NCBI GenBank assembly: GCA_963828215.1
Contig: CAWHFO010000051.1
Coordinates: 248,001-312,000, forward strand
DNA from: CAVTJL01 sp963828215
GTDB taxonomy: Bacteria; Pseudomonadota; Alphaproteobacteria; Geminicoccales; Geminicoccaceae
Reading direction: 5' to 3'
DNA: 64,000 nucleotides
Each line of letters opens with the position of its first letter. Position 1 is the first letter of the stretch. Positions 39,620 through 49,140 of this stretch are shown one piece after another. The notes below the pieces were generated by a model. It made no database searches. It was not told where the DNA came from and saw only the letters and a program-made list of their open reading frames with translations. Position numbers and translations under genes: made by a program.

Positions 39620-40060
39620 ATGCTCAAGGAATTCAGGGAGTTCGCGCTCCGCGGCAACGTTCTGGACATGGCGGTCGGCATCATCATCGGCGCCGCCTTC
39701 ACCACCGTCGTCAAGTCGCTGGTCGACGACATCCTCATGCCGCCCCTGGGCGTGCTGATGGGGGGCGTCGACTTCTCGAACTATTTCCTGCCGCTCAAGA
39801 TGACGGACCAGCACTACGCGACCGTGAAGGCCGCCCAGGACGCCGGCGTGGCGGTCGTCTCCTACGGCAACTTCGTCAACGCCATCATCAGCTTCGTGAT
39901 CGTGGCGTTCGCGCTGTTCCTCATCATCCGGCAGATGAACGCGCTCAAGCGCCGGATGGAGCACGGCGACCCCAAGGCCGAGGCCAAGGCCCCGCCGCCG
40001 CCCCGCGAGGAGGTGCTGCTCGAGGAGATCCGGGACATCCTGGCGCGCCGGGCCGTCTGA
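39620..40060 (+). CDS. mscL: Large-conductance mechanosensitive channel MscL
   Basis: A 146-residue channel of normal length that opens under membrane tension to release solutes during osmotic downshock. The N-terminus is MLKEFREFALRGNVLDMAVG, TM1 is GIIIGAAFTTVVKSLVDDIL, and TM2 is FVNAIISFVIVAFALFLIIR. A charged cytoplasmic helix (REEVLLEEIRDILA) closes the protein. The start at 39620 fits the family N-terminus; the open frame continues upstream without protein-like sequence. It is intact. Confidence 0.96.
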   Translation: MLKEFREFALRGNVLDMAVGIIIGAAFTTVVKSLVDDILMPPLGVLMGGVDFSNYFLPLKMTDQHYATVKAAQDAGVAVVSYGNFVNAIISFVIVAFALFLIIRQMNALKRRMEHGDPKAEAKAPPPPREEVLLEEIRDILARRAV

Positions 40061-40133
40061 GGCCGCCCGGGCGCCCGCCCCCGCCGGCCCATGGACGGGC
40101 GGCGGGGAAGCCTCGAAGGATCGCTGGGCCCGC

Positions 40134-40901
40134 CTACACCCAGCCGCCGTCGGCCACGTAGGTCTGGTTGGTCATGGCGCTCGAATCGTCGGCCGCCAGG
40201 AAGAGGCAGATGCGCGCCATCTCGACCGGCTGCAGCTTCCGCTTGAGGCACTGCCGGGCCATGATCTCCTTCTCGCCCTCGGGCGTCAGCCACAGCTTCA
40301 TCTGACGCTCGGTCATGATCCAGCCGGGGGCGATCGAGTTCACCCGCACATTGAACTCGCCCATGTCCCGGGCGAGCGACCTGGTGAGCCCCATCACCGC
40401 CGACTTGGCGGTCGTGTAGCAGGGCATGCCGCCCTGCCCCACCATCCAGCTCACCGACCCGAAATTGACGATCGAGCCGCCGCCCGCCTCCTTCATCATC
40501 GGGAACACGGCCTGGGCCGCGAAGAACTGGTGCTTGAGGTTCACGGCGATCCGCTCGTCCCAGTACTCCGGGGTCACGTCCTCCATCTTGTGGCGGTCGT
40601 CGCGCGCCGCGTTGTTGACGAGCACAGTGATCGGGCCGTGCGCCTGGCCAGCCTTCCCGATGGCCGAGCGCAGCGCCTCGATGTCCCGGATGTCGCAACG
40701 CGCGAAGTGGGGGGTGGGGCGCCCGGCCGCCTGGGCCGCCTCGACGGTGCGCGCGGAGGCCGCCTCGTCGAGGTCGACGAAGGCGACCTTGGCCTTCTGG
40801 CCGGCGAACGCCTGGACGATCGCGGCGCCGATGCCCGAGCCGCCGCCCGTGATGAACACCGAGCGGCCCTCGAGGCTCGGATAGATGGCCCAACCCGACA
40901 T
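40134..40901 (-). CDS. Short-chain dehydrogenase/reductase
   Basis: A 255-residue classical SDR. NAD(P)-binding motif TGGGSGIG, NNAA motif in VLVNNAARDD, catalytic Ser and Tyr-Lys in GSVSWMVGQGGMPCYTTAKSA. Asp in VAFVDLDE at the end of strand 2 favours NAD. AGGGAG lies eight bases before the ATG at 40901, so this start is preferred over one 12 codons upstream. Close to sugar transport and aldonate dehydratase genes, it could be a sugar or sugar-alcohol dehydrogenase; that is inference from context. Confidence 0.88.
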   Translation of the reverse strand: MSGWAIYPSLEGRSVFITGGGSGIGAAIVQAFAGQKAKVAFVDLDEAASARTVEAAQAAGRPTPHFARCDIRDIEALRSAIGKAGQAHGPITVLVNNAARDDRHKMEDVTPEYWDERIAVNLKHQFFAAQAVFPMMKEAGGGSIVNFGSVSWMVGQGGMPCYTTAKSAVMGLTRSLARDMGEFNVRVNSIAPGWIMTERQMKLWLTPEGEKEIMARQCLKRKLQPVEMARICLFLAADDSSAMTNQTYVADGGWV

Positions 40902-41412
40902 TGTCGATCTCCCTGTGCCGGCGCCTCGGGCGGCCACCGCGGCCCACCTGCGGCGCAGCGTCCCTGCGAACAGTCATGTCCCGACGACGCGCGTGACGAT
41001 CCCTCGAAACCCCGACCGCGTGCACGACGCGCTATGGAATGCGATTCTGTTGCCCGCGCGCTGGCCCACGAGGCAGGACACCCCACGAGCGGCATCCTCG
41101 TTTCGCGCGGCGCATCGAGGGTGTAGCCGAAGAGCCCGGTCCCCGTCCAGCCGACCGGAAGCTCGTCGGCGAGGCTGAGGGCCATGAGCAGGACGTGGGG
41201 CAGCTACGACCCGGGCAGCCCTCTCGCGCGGCGGGCAGCCTGCATGGATTCATGCCTTCTCGCGGCGCCTTCACGGGAATGCCCTGTCCAAATCGCGGGG
41301 CAATGCTCGAGCGCTCGTCATCAATAATCTCGAGGAGATCGTTAAAACTTAAAAGCATAAAGCGGCTCCCGAGGCTCGGACGGATCGCCGAACCTGACCT
41401 CGACGCTCTCCG
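40902..41412. other. Intergenic region with an AT-rich patch and possible gene remnants
   Basis: About 510 bases between the SDR start and the TctA stop. An AT-rich patch (TTAAAACTTAAAAGC around 41342-41356) stands out from its surroundings. Minus-strand open frames exist: one starts at 41358 with MLLSFNDLLEIIDDERSS, another at 41185 with MALSLADELPVGWTGTG. Each has a plausible short stretch but soon turns into biased, low-complexity sequence. They may be remnants or chance. The SDR promoter must lie here. Confidence 0.35.
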
Positions 41413-42918
41413 CTAGGCGACCGCCTCCGGCTCCGTCGCGGCGGCCCGGCGGCGCAGTGTCGAGACGACGATCCAGGCCCAGACGACGAGCGTGACGACC
41501 CCCAGCACGCCGGCGATCGGCCGGTCGAAAAACGACAAAAAGTTGCCCTGGGCTTTCATCATCGATGTCATGAAGTTCTGCTCGACCATGGGCCCTAGGA
41601 CCAGGCCCAGGATGGTCGGCGCCACCGGGAAGTCGTTCTCCTCCATGAGGTAGCCCAGGACCCCGAAGGCGAGCATCACGCCGACGTCGAAGACGGTGTT
41701 GTTGATCGCGAAGGAGCCGACGATGCAGAACACCAGGATGAGCGGCATCAGCACCTCGCGCGGCACGTCCAGGATGTAGCGGAACAGCTTGATCGCCGTC
41801 CAGCCGAGCGGGATGAGCATGATGTTGGCGAGGAAGAACGTCATGAACACGGCGTAGAGAAGCTGCGGCTCGCGCAGCATGATCGTGGGCCCGGGATTCA
41901 TGCCCTTGAGATAGAGGACACCGACGACGATCGCCGTGATCGAGTCGCCGGGGATGCCGAACACCATCGCCGGGACCCAGGCCCCGCCGAGCGAGGCGTT
42001 GTTGGCGGTGCTGGCGGCCGTGATGCCCTCGATGTGGCCGGTCCCGAACTTCTCCGGCTCCTTCGAGAACTTCTTGGACAGCGCGTAGGTGATCCAGGCG
42101 GCGATGTCGGCGCCGGCGCCGGGCAGGATGCCGATGCCCACGCCCACGAAGGCGCTCCGCACCATGCCACCGAAATAGCGCTTCACGAGCGTCCATTGGC
42201 CCGCGAAGACATTGCCGATCCGCTGGACGGCGATCGCCTCGACCATGCGCGAGCTGGTCACCCAGCGCAGCACCTCGCTGATCGCGAACATGCCGATCAT
42301 CGCCGGAATGAAGTCCACGCCGCCCATCAGCTCGACGGTGCCGAAGGTGAAGCGGGGATGGCCGGCCGTGGGATCGATGCCGACGGTCGCGACGAAGAGG
42401 CCGATGAGGACGGCGACAATCCCCTTGACCGGCCGCCCGGTCGAGATGAAGACCGCGCAGGAGAGGCCGAAGCTGGCCAGCCAGAAATATTCGAAGCTCG
42501 AGAAGTCGAGCGCGAACTCGGCCAGGAGCGGCGCGAAGACGGCGAGCACGACCGAGCCGAAGAGGCCGCCGATCACCGAGAAGACGAGGCCGGCGCCGAG
42601 GACGCGCTCGGCCTGGCCCTTCTTCGTCAGGCGATGGGCGTCTTCGACATAGGCGGCCGAGGCCGGCGTGCCCGGAATGCGGACCAGGGCCCCCGGCAGG
42701 TCGCCCGCGAAGATCGCCATGGCGGTCGCCGTGACGATCGCCGCGATCGCGGGCTGCGGCGCCATGAAGAAGGTGACCGGCACGAGCAGCGCCGTCGCCA
42801 TGGTCGCCGTCAGGCCCGGCATGCCGCCGACGAAGAGGCCGAAGACGCCGGCGCACACCATCACCAGCAGATTGTAAGGGTCGAGCACCAGCCAGATGGC
42901 TTGGACGACGGGATCCAT
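41413..42918 (-). CDS. tctA: Tripartite tricarboxylate transporter, large membrane subunit TctA
   Basis: A 501-residue membrane protein with about 12 segments and the TctA family motifs FGLFVGGMPGLTATMATALL, GIPGTPAS-like LVRIPGTPASAAY, and GAWVPAMVFGIPGDSITA. It forms the main channel of a binding-protein-dependent sodium- or proton-driven carboxylate importer. It is intact and is the last gene of tctC-tctB-tctA. Confidence 0.95.
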   Translation of the reverse strand: MDPVVQAIWLVLDPYNLLVMVCAGVFGLFVGGMPGLTATMATALLVPVTFFMAPQPAIAAIVTATAMAIFAGDLPGALVRIPGTPASAAYVEDAHRLTKKGQAERVLGAGLVFSVIGGLFGSVVLAVFAPLLAEFALDFSSFEYFWLASFGLSCAVFISTGRPVKGIVAVLIGLFVATVGIDPTAGHPRFTFGTVELMGGVDFIPAMIGMFAISEVLRWVTSSRMVEAIAVQRIGNVFAGQWTLVKRYFGGMVRSAFVGVGIGILPGAGADIAAWITYALSKKFSKEPEKFGTGHIEGITAASTANNASLGGAWVPAMVFGIPGDSITAIVVGVLYLKGMNPGPTIMLREPQLLYAVFMTFFLANIMLIPLGWTAIKLFRYILDVPREVLMPLILVFCIVGSFAINNTVFDVGVMLAFGVLGYLMEENDFPVAPTILGLVLGPMVEQNFMTSMMKAQGNFLSFFDRPIAGVLGVVTLVVWAWIVVSTLRRRAAATEPEAVA

Positions 42919-42939
42919 GGCTGCGCTCCCTCCTCCGCC

Positions 42940-43417
42940 CTACCAGTAGATGCCGGTGAGGGGGCCCAGCGGCAGCGGCACCAGGAGCAGGCGCCGGAAG
43001 CTCAGGTCGACGATGAAGCAGGCGACGACGGCGATGGCGATCGAGGTCGCCCACTTGCCGCCGCGGAAGCGGGCGATCAGGCCGGCCGTGAAGATCGTCC
43101 CGCCGATCAGGAACCCGACGCGATCCCAGACCAGGATCAGGAGGACGAGACCGCCGATGACGAGGCCCACGTCGAAGATGTGCCCGCCGCTCCGCGCCCA
43201 CTCGCCCAGCTCCACGAGGCCATGGGCTGACATAGGTGCGGGCGCCGGAGATGATCAGCGCCACGCCGCAGAGCGCGAAGCCCACGCCGATGACGTTGGG
43301 AAAGAGGGCCGGCCCGACCGACTGGCCGGGCATGCTCGGATAGAAGCTGGTGTCGATCAGGATCGCGATCTGGACGAGGATCAGCACCACGCCGAAGACG
43401 AGATCGTTGATGCGCAT
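42940..43417 (-). CDS. tctB: Tripartite tricarboxylate transporter, small membrane subunit TctB (frameshifted)
   Basis: A roughly 158-residue protein with four hydrophobic segments. The N-terminal half starts MRINDLVFGVVLILVQIAIL and the C-terminal half includes IFDVGLVIGGLVLLILVWDR. An inserted C near 43225, directly before ATGGCC on the coding strand, splits the halves; they rejoin as ARTYVSHGLVELGEW. It lies between tctC and tctA with short gaps and completes the transporter. Confidence 0.88.
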
Positions 43418-43451
43418 GCCCGGCCTCCCGCCGGCCCTCCCTGCCCCGGCT

Positions 43452-44438
43452 CTACTGGGCGAGGCCCAGAGCCTTCATCGTCTTGCCGAAGAACGCGTCC
43501 CGTTTCGCCATGAAGGCCACGAACTCCGCCGGCGGCTCGTAGACGATGCCGAAGCCGCGCTTGGCCATGAAGTCTTTGTACTCCGCGCCGTCGTAGATCT
43601 TCTTCATGGCCGGCACCAGGACGTCCGTCACCTCCTTGGGCAGGCCCTTGGGGCCGGCGAAGCCGCGCCAGGCGCCGAGGGTGAAGTCGATGCCCGTCGC
43701 CTCCTTGAGGGTCGGCACGTCGGGGAAGACATCGTTGCGCTTGTCCGACATGACCGCCAGGCTCTTGACCTTGCCGGCGTCGATCAGCGACTTCGCCTCG
43801 GGCAGCGAGCAGGGCACGATGTCCACGCCGTGGGCGGCCAGATCCTGCAGCCCGGGTGCCGCGCCCTGGCTGGGGATCCACTGGACCTGCTCCGGGTCGA
43901 TGCCGGCCGCCAATTCCATCCCGGCGAGGGCCAGCTGCCAGATGCCGCCCTGGCCCGTGCCGGACGCCTTGAGCTCGCCCTTCTTGGACTGGCGGATCGC
44001 CTCGATGACGTCCTTGGCGGTCTTCCAGGGCGAGTCGGCGCGGACCTGAAGGCCCGCCGGGTCCTCGTTGAAAAGGGCGAGCGGCGCATAGTCCGCGTAG
44101 GAGAGCTTGGTCAGCCCCTGCCAGTGCATCATCCCGATCTCGACGGTGATGATGCCGATCGTGTAGCCGTCCGGTGCCGCCGTCGCGATCGCCGAATGGC
44201 CGACGACGCCGCTGCCGCCCGTCCGGTTGACCACGTTGACCGGCTTGCCCAGCTCCTTCTCCAGCAGGCTGCCGACGATGCGCGAGGTCGCATCGGTGCC
44301 GCCGCCGGCGGCCCAGGGGCAGATCATCGTGATCGGCCGCGACGGATAGTCGGCGGCGCGCCCGCTCCGGGCGGTCGCCGCCACGCCGAGCGCCGAGAGC
44401 CCCGCGCCCAGCGCCGTCCGCCTGGTCATTCTGGCCAT
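43452..44438 (-). CDS. tctC: Tripartite tricarboxylate transporter substrate-binding protein TctC
   Basis: A 328-residue periplasmic binding protein of the TctC/Bug family. A signal peptide with an RR pair (MARMTRRTALGAGLSAL) precedes the Bug motif YPSRPITMICPWAAGGGTD. Later motifs: NRTGGSGVVGHSAIA and PDVPTLKEATGIDF. The ligand is probably a small carboxylate, but Bug proteins vary widely. It heads the tct operon and has a palindrome upstream that could be its operator. Confidence 0.93.
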   Translation of the reverse strand: MARMTRRTALGAGLSALGVAATARSGRAADYPSRPITMICPWAAGGGTDATSRIVGSLLEKELGKPVNVVNRTGGSGVVGHSAIATAAPDGYTIGIITVEIGMMHWQGLTKLSYADYAPLALFNEDPAGLQVRADSPWKTAKDVIEAIRQSKKGELKASGTGQGGIWQLALAGMELAAGIDPEQVQWIPSQGAAPGLQDLAAHGVDIVPCSLPEAKSLIDAGKVKSLAVMSDKRNDVFPDVPTLKEATGIDFTLGAWRGFAGPKGLPKEVTDVLVPAMKKIYDGAEYKDFMAKRGFGIVYEPPAEFVAFMAKRDAFFGKTMKALGLAQ

Positions 44439-44486
44439 GCGTGCTTCTCCCTGGTCGTTGCCCGCCGGCGACGGTCGCGGCGGTTT

Positions 44487-44521
44487 GGTATACCGCTTCC
44501 TAGCGAAAGCTCGCCGCTAGG
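44487..44521. promoter_or_regulatory. Palindrome pair upstream of tctC
   Basis: GGTATACC at 44487-44494 is a perfect palindrome resembling GntR-type operators (GTATAC core). Immediately beyond it CCTAGCG (44499-44505) and CGCTAGG (44515-44521) form a second inverted repeat with a nine-base spacer. Both lie between the HpcH-type aldolase gene and tctC, within 50-85 bases of the tctC start. Confidence 0.45.
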
Positions 44522-44544
44522 GCCAGAGCCTTGAGCCGGGCCTC

Positions 44545-45324
44545 TCAGAGCTTGGCCAGGCCCTCCCGCACCCGCGCGACGTCGGCGAGCGCCGCCTGCC
44601 GGAGCAGCGGCACGTCGCCGGCTCCGGCCACCAGCCGATAGCCGTCCGCGAAGAGCCCGAGCGTGTCGCGCCGGGCGCTCGGCACCGTGCCGAGCGGCTT
44701 GCCGGCCTTGCGGACGCCGGCCTCGGCCTGCCGCACCAGGACGTCGACCTCGGCCTCGCCCAGGCGCTCCAGGCGGCCGATCGAGCCCGCGAGATCGTTC
44801 ACGCCGATCAGCACCATGTCGACCCCGTCGACGCCGGCGATCTCGGCGGCACGCCCGGCGGCGGCGGCGCTCTCGATCTGGCATATGATCAGCAGCTGGG
44901 CGTTCGCGCCCTGGATGTAGCCCTCGATCCGACCGTAGCGGGAGCAGCGCATCGAGGGTGCGGCATAGCCGCGCCGGCCGGCCGGCGGATAGCGGCAGGC
45001 GGCCACGGCGGCGGCCGCCTCCCCGGCCGTCTCGACCATCGGGATCATCAGCGACTGGGCGCCCACGTCGAGGATGCGCTTGAGATAGACCTGGTCGTTC
45101 CAGGGAACCCGGACGATGGCCGGGCAGCCGGCCGCGTCACAGGCGCGCAGCATGCCGACCGCGTCGCCCAGCGAGCCGGCGCCGTGCTCCTGGTCGATGA
45201 CCACGAAGTCGTAGCCCATGCAGGCCAGGACCTCGGCGATGCCCGGATGGGCGAGGCCGACCCAGACGCCGTAGAGGCGGTCGCCCAGGGCGAGGCGCTC
45301 CTTCAGCCGGTTGATCTGATGCAT
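44545..45324 (-). CDS. HpcH/HpaI-family aldolase
   Basis: A 259-residue class II pyruvate aldolase of the HpcH/HpaI (CitE-like fold) family. Features: FVVIDQEHGAGSLGD (base and substrate region), AGCPAIVRVPWNDQVYLKRI, GAQSLMIPMVETA, and the metal-binding Glu in IICQIESAAA and Asp in DMVLIGVNDLAGS. It cleaves 2-keto-4-hydroxy acids to pyruvate and an aldehyde, or works in reverse. GGGGAGGAG precedes the ATG at 45324. Upstream of and parallel to tctCBA, it may process the carboxylate imported by that system. Confidence 0.9.
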   Translation of the reverse strand: MHQINRLKERLALGDRLYGVWVGLAHPGIAEVLACMGYDFVVIDQEHGAGSLGDAVGMLRACDAAGCPAIVRVPWNDQVYLKRILDVGAQSLMIPMVETAGEAAAAVAACRYPPAGRRGYAAPSMRCSRYGRIEGYIQGANAQLLIICQIESAAAAGRAAEIAGVDGVDMVLIGVNDLAGSIGRLERLGEAEVDVLVRQAEAGVRKAGKPLGTVPSARRDTLGLFADGYRLVAGAGDVPLLRQAALADVARVREGLAKL

Positions 45325-45890
45325 CCTGGCTCCTCCCCTTGGCCGGACCGCGGCCGTCGCTCCGACGGGCGCTCCAGGGTCGGCCATATCACCCGCCGGG
45401 GACGGAGGACAGCGCCTTTCACAGTGCCGTAAGGGGCTTGAGAATGACCGGTCGCCCCGCCGATGCGGCTTGACGGCGGATCGCCCTCACCTACACTGAT
45501 TCAAGGAAGACGCGGGCGAGTCGGCCACTTCGGGCGGAGTGGTACGCAGATGGCCATCGCACTCGCGGTCGGCAGCGGCGCGTTGCACACGAATCGACGG
45601 CGGTGCCTCGATGATCGCGCAAAGGCCGATCCCGCTGCCCCAAGCTGGCACGAGCGAGAGGCCGGGGCGCATCTGCGTCGCGGGGAGTGCCGGGCCGGCG
45701 AGCCGACGGCTCAGTTCATCCTCGATCTCAAGCATTTTACCTTAATGACATGCATTAATGGCTTTTCAACCAATTCGGGAGATGTTCTAATGTCATGGTG
45801 AGGAGCGGAAGAACACGCTCGCCAAATCCCGTGACGATGCTGCGCTAGGGGGAGGGCCTACGGGTCACACGTTGAGCGAGAGGATCGTGC
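45325..45890. promoter_or_regulatory. Long intergenic region with AT-rich inverted repeat ahead of prkA
   Basis: About 565 bases. The part 45730-45800 is distinctly AT-rich and contains the inverted repeat TTAAT-GACATGC-ATTAA at 45742-45758. It is the probable control region of prkA, about 130 bases before its start. Two TTAA elements nine bases apart recall, but do not match, CtrA sites (seven-base spacing). A minus-strand open frame from ATG 45735 (MLEIEDELSRRLAGP, 82 codons, AAGGT upstream) is possible but unrecognised. Confidence 0.4.
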
Positions 45891-47823
45891 ATGCAGGCTG
45901 AGAAGATCGATTTCGCCGCCCTGATCGAGCGGGACCGGCAGGGGCGTCAGAAGGCCGAGTGGCAGGGGACGTTCCTGGAGTATCTGGAGCTCGTCAAGGA
46001 GCGTCCGGAGACCGCCGCTCTCGCCCACAAGCGTATGTACGACATGATCGTCGGCCGCCGGCGTCGGCGACGTCGACCTCGAGGCCGAGCCCCGCGCCAA
46101 GCGCGTCTTCGGCGACCAGACGGTCAGGGTCTACAACTTCTTCAAGGACGAGTTCTTCGGCATGGAGCGCACGCTCGACAAGATCGTGCGCTATTTCCAC
46201 TCCGCCGCCATGGGTGGCGAGGAGGCGCGCCAGGTCCTCTACCTCATGGGCCCGGTCGGCTCGGGCAAGAGCTCGCTGGTCGAGCGCCTGAAGCGCGGCC
46301 TCGAGGACGCCGACCCGATCCACGTCATCGAGGGCTGCCCCATCTACGAGCAGCCGCTGCACCTCATCCCCCGCCATCTCAGGAAATCGTTCCAGGAGAT
46401 GCTGGGCGTGCGGATCGACGGCGACCTCTGCCCGGTCTGCCGCCACCGGCTGATGACCGAGTTCGACAACCGCTACGAGACCGTGCCGATCAAGACCGTG
46501 ACCTTCAGCAAGCGGGCGCGGCGCGGCATCGGCGTCGTGCCGCCGGTCGACCCCAACAACCAGGACACCTCGGTGCTGATCGGCTCGGAGGACATCTCCA
46601 AGCTCGACCGCTACAGCGAGGGCGATCCGCGCGTGCTCGAGCTCAACGGCGCCTTCAACGTCGGCAATCGCGGCATGGTGGAGTTCATCGAGGTCTTCAA
46701 GAACGAGACCGAGTATCTCCACACCATGATCACCGCGACGCAGGAGAAGTTCGTCCCCGCCCCGGGCCGCCACGGCACGATCTACGTCGACACGGTCATC
46801 GTCGCCCACAGCAACGAGGCCGAGTGGCAGAAGTTCAAGGCCGACCACACCAACGAGGCGATCCTCGACCGCATCGTGGTGGTCAAGGTGCCCTACAATC
46901 TCCGCCTCTCCGAGGAGGTGAAGATCTACCGGAAGTTCCTCGAGCGCTCGAAGTTCGACATCCAGATGGCGCCGCACACGCTCGAGACCGCCTCCATGTT
47001 CGCCATCCTCTCGAGGCTCGAGCCCTCGGCCAAGTGCGACCTCATGACCAAGCTCCGCATCTACAACGGCGAGGAGGTGCTCGAGAAGGGCCGGCCCAAG
47101 AAGCTGACCGTCCAGGAGCTGCGCGACGACGCCAAGCGCGAGGGCCTCTTCGGCATCAGCACGCGCTTCATCATGAAGGCCATCGACGTGGCCCTGAGCC
47201 AGAACGAGGGGTCGATCCACCCGATCGGCATCCGCGAGGCGCTGATCGGCATGGTCAAGGAGGCCGATCTCGCCGACGACCTCAAGAAGCAGTATCTCGA
47301 GTTCCTCCAGGACACCCTGCACAAGGCCTATCTCGAGCTGCTCGAGAAGGACATCACCAGGGCCTTCGTGTTCAGCTTCAAGGGCCAGGCCGAGACGCTC
47401 TTCCAGAACTATCTCGACCATGCCGAGGCCTACGTCACCAAGACCAAGGTCAAGGACCCGACCACCCGCGACGAGATGCAGGCCGACGAGGGCTTCCTCA
47501 AGTCGATCGAGGAGCAGATCGCCATCATCGGCCCGGCCGCCGACGGCTTCCGCCAGGAGGTCATCGCCTATCTCTGGGCCGGCATGCGCCGCGGCGAGCC
47601 CCTTTCCTACGGCTCCTACGAGCCCTTGAAGGAGGCGATCGAGAAGAAGCTGATGAACTCGGTCCGCGACATCTCGCGGATCATCACCAAGGCCCGCACG
47701 AGGGACGAGGACCAGCGTCAGAAGTACGACGCCATGGTGGAGAACCTCCTGCAACAGGGCTACAACGAGGCCAGCATCGACACCATCCTCAAGTATGCTG
47801 CCAACCATCTGTGGAAGGACTGA
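45891..47823 (+). CDS. prkA: PrkA family serine protein kinase (frameshifted near start)
   Basis: A roughly 643-residue AAA-type kinase or protease-like ATPase, the same length as E. coli PrkA/YeaG. The N-terminal PrkA AAA domain has Walker A GPVGSGKSS (about 120-128) and an LCPVCRHRLMTEF cysteine motif. The C-terminal half is the PrkA kinase domain, ending KYAANHLWKD. One inserted base near 46054 (GGCGCC read as GGCCGCC) breaks the frame after MYDMIVG; rejoined it reads AGVGDVDLEAEPRAKRVFGD. It heads the conserved prkA-yeaH-spoVR stress gene set, linked in enterobacteria to nitrogen starvation and stationary phase. Confidence 0.95.
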
Positions 47824-47868
47824 CACGACGGCTTACATCAGCATCATGGGGACGTCCGAGGCGGTGGC

Positions 47869-49083
47869 ATGAGCACGGTCTTCAGACCCTATTCGGAACA
47901 GGACGCGCTCCGCTCGGACCGGAGCGCGGGCGACCGCAAGCGCCACCGGGAAAAGCTGCGCCGCTCGCTCAAGGAGAGCATCGCCGACATCATCGCCGAG
48001 GAGAGCATCATCGGCCGGGACCGGGACCGCATCATCAAGGTGCCGATCCGGGGGATCCGCGAGTACCGCTTCACCTTCGGCGACAACGAGGGCGGTGTCG
48101 GCACCGGCGACGGCGAGACCCAGCCCGGGCAGATCGTGGGCCAGGCCGGCAAGAAGGGCGAGAAGGGCCAGGGCCCGGCCGGCTCCGAGCCCGGCATCGA
48201 CTACTACGAGACCGAGATCACGCTCGAGGAGCTGGTCGACATCATGTTCGAGGATCTCGAGCTCCCCGACATGGAGCGGAAGATCCTGAAGGAGGCGCTC
48301 TCGGAGCGGATCGCCAAGCGGCAGGGCTACCGGAAGTCCGGCATCCGCGTCCATCTCGACCGCAAGCGCACCGCCAAGGCCCGCATCCGCCGGCGCATCG
48401 CCACCGGCGGCGCGACGGCGGCCTTGGATGCCGCCGACGGCGCCGATGGCGAGGTCGAGGAGCGCTTCCCGTTCCGCAAGGAGGACCTCACCTATCGCCG
48501 GCTGGTGCAGGACGTGCGCGAGGAATCGAACGCCGTCGTCCTCTGCATCATGGACACCTCCGGCTCGATGGACCGGCTCAAGAAATATCTGGCCCGCAGC
48601 TTCTTCTTCCTGCTCTACCAGTTCGTCGCCACCAAGTACGAGAACGTCAACATCGTCTTCATCGGCCACCACACCGAGGCCCGGGAGGTGACCGAGAGCG
48701 AGTTCTTCCACAAGGGCGAATCGGGCGGCACGCTGATCTCGTCGGGCTACAAGAAGGCGCTGGAGATCATCCACGACCGCTTTCATCCGGCCCACTGGAA
48801 CGTCTATGCCTTCCACTGCTCCGACGGCGACAATTTCGATTCCGACAACGACGAGGCCATGAAGGCCGCGAAGGATCTCTGCGAGATCTGCAATCTTTTC
48901 GGCTATGGCGAGATCAAGCCGATGGGCTCTCATTATTACGAGAGCTCGATGCTCGACCGGTTCCGCCGCGTCAAGGCCGAAAATTTCCAGTCCGTGCTGA
49001 TCGAGCGGCGCGAGGACATCTGGCCGTCCTTCAAGGCCTTCATGTCGCGCGACCGGGCGCCGGCCGTCATCGGCGACGACTGA
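47869..49083 (+). CDS. yeaH: YeaH/YhbH family protein (DUF444, VWA-like)
   Basis: A 404-residue protein of the YeaH/YhbH family, intact. The N-terminal 100 residues are basic and then Gly/Glu-rich. A von Willebrand factor A-like domain follows with the metal-adhesion motif DTSGSM in VVLCIMDTSGSMDRL near residues 222-236, and downstream FIGHHTEAREV and SSGYKKAL. It is the partner of PrkA in a widely conserved operon and starts 45 bases after prkA. The molecular role is not settled. Confidence 0.94.
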   Translation: MSTVFRPYSEQDALRSDRSAGDRKRHREKLRRSLKESIADIIAEESIIGRDRDRIIKVPIRGIREYRFTFGDNEGGVGTGDGETQPGQIVGQAGKKGEKGQGPAGSEPGIDYYETEITLEELVDIMFEDLELPDMERKILKEALSERIAKRQGYRKSGIRVHLDRKRTAKARIRRRIATGGATAALDAADGADGEVEERFPFRKEDLTYRRLVQDVREESNAVVLCIMDTSGSMDRLKKYLARSFFFLLYQFVATKYENVNIVFIGHHTEAREVTESEFFHKGESGGTLISSGYKKALEIIHDRFHPAHWNVYAFHCSDGDNFDSDNDEAMKAAKDLCEICNLFGYGEIKPMGSHYYESSMLDRFRRVKAENFQSVLIERREDIWPSFKAFMSRDRAPAVIGDD

Positions 49084-49140
49084 GCCATCGAGGGCGCTAC
49101 CGCGAGCGGGACGATCGCCCCGGTCCGCGGCGTCGCCCGC

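Noticed and set aside
45742..45758. CtrA-binding site TTAA-N7-TTAA
   Set aside because: The two TTAA elements are nine bases apart, not seven, so the consensus is not met.
45463..45801. Plus-strand 112-codon open frame ahead of prkA
   Set aside because: No family, no ribosome-binding site and a change of composition midway; left as part of the intergenic region.
45994..47826. Minus-strand open frame of 610 codons opposite prkA
   Set aside because: Val/Leu/Asp-rich antisense shadow; the PrkA frame is clearly conserved.
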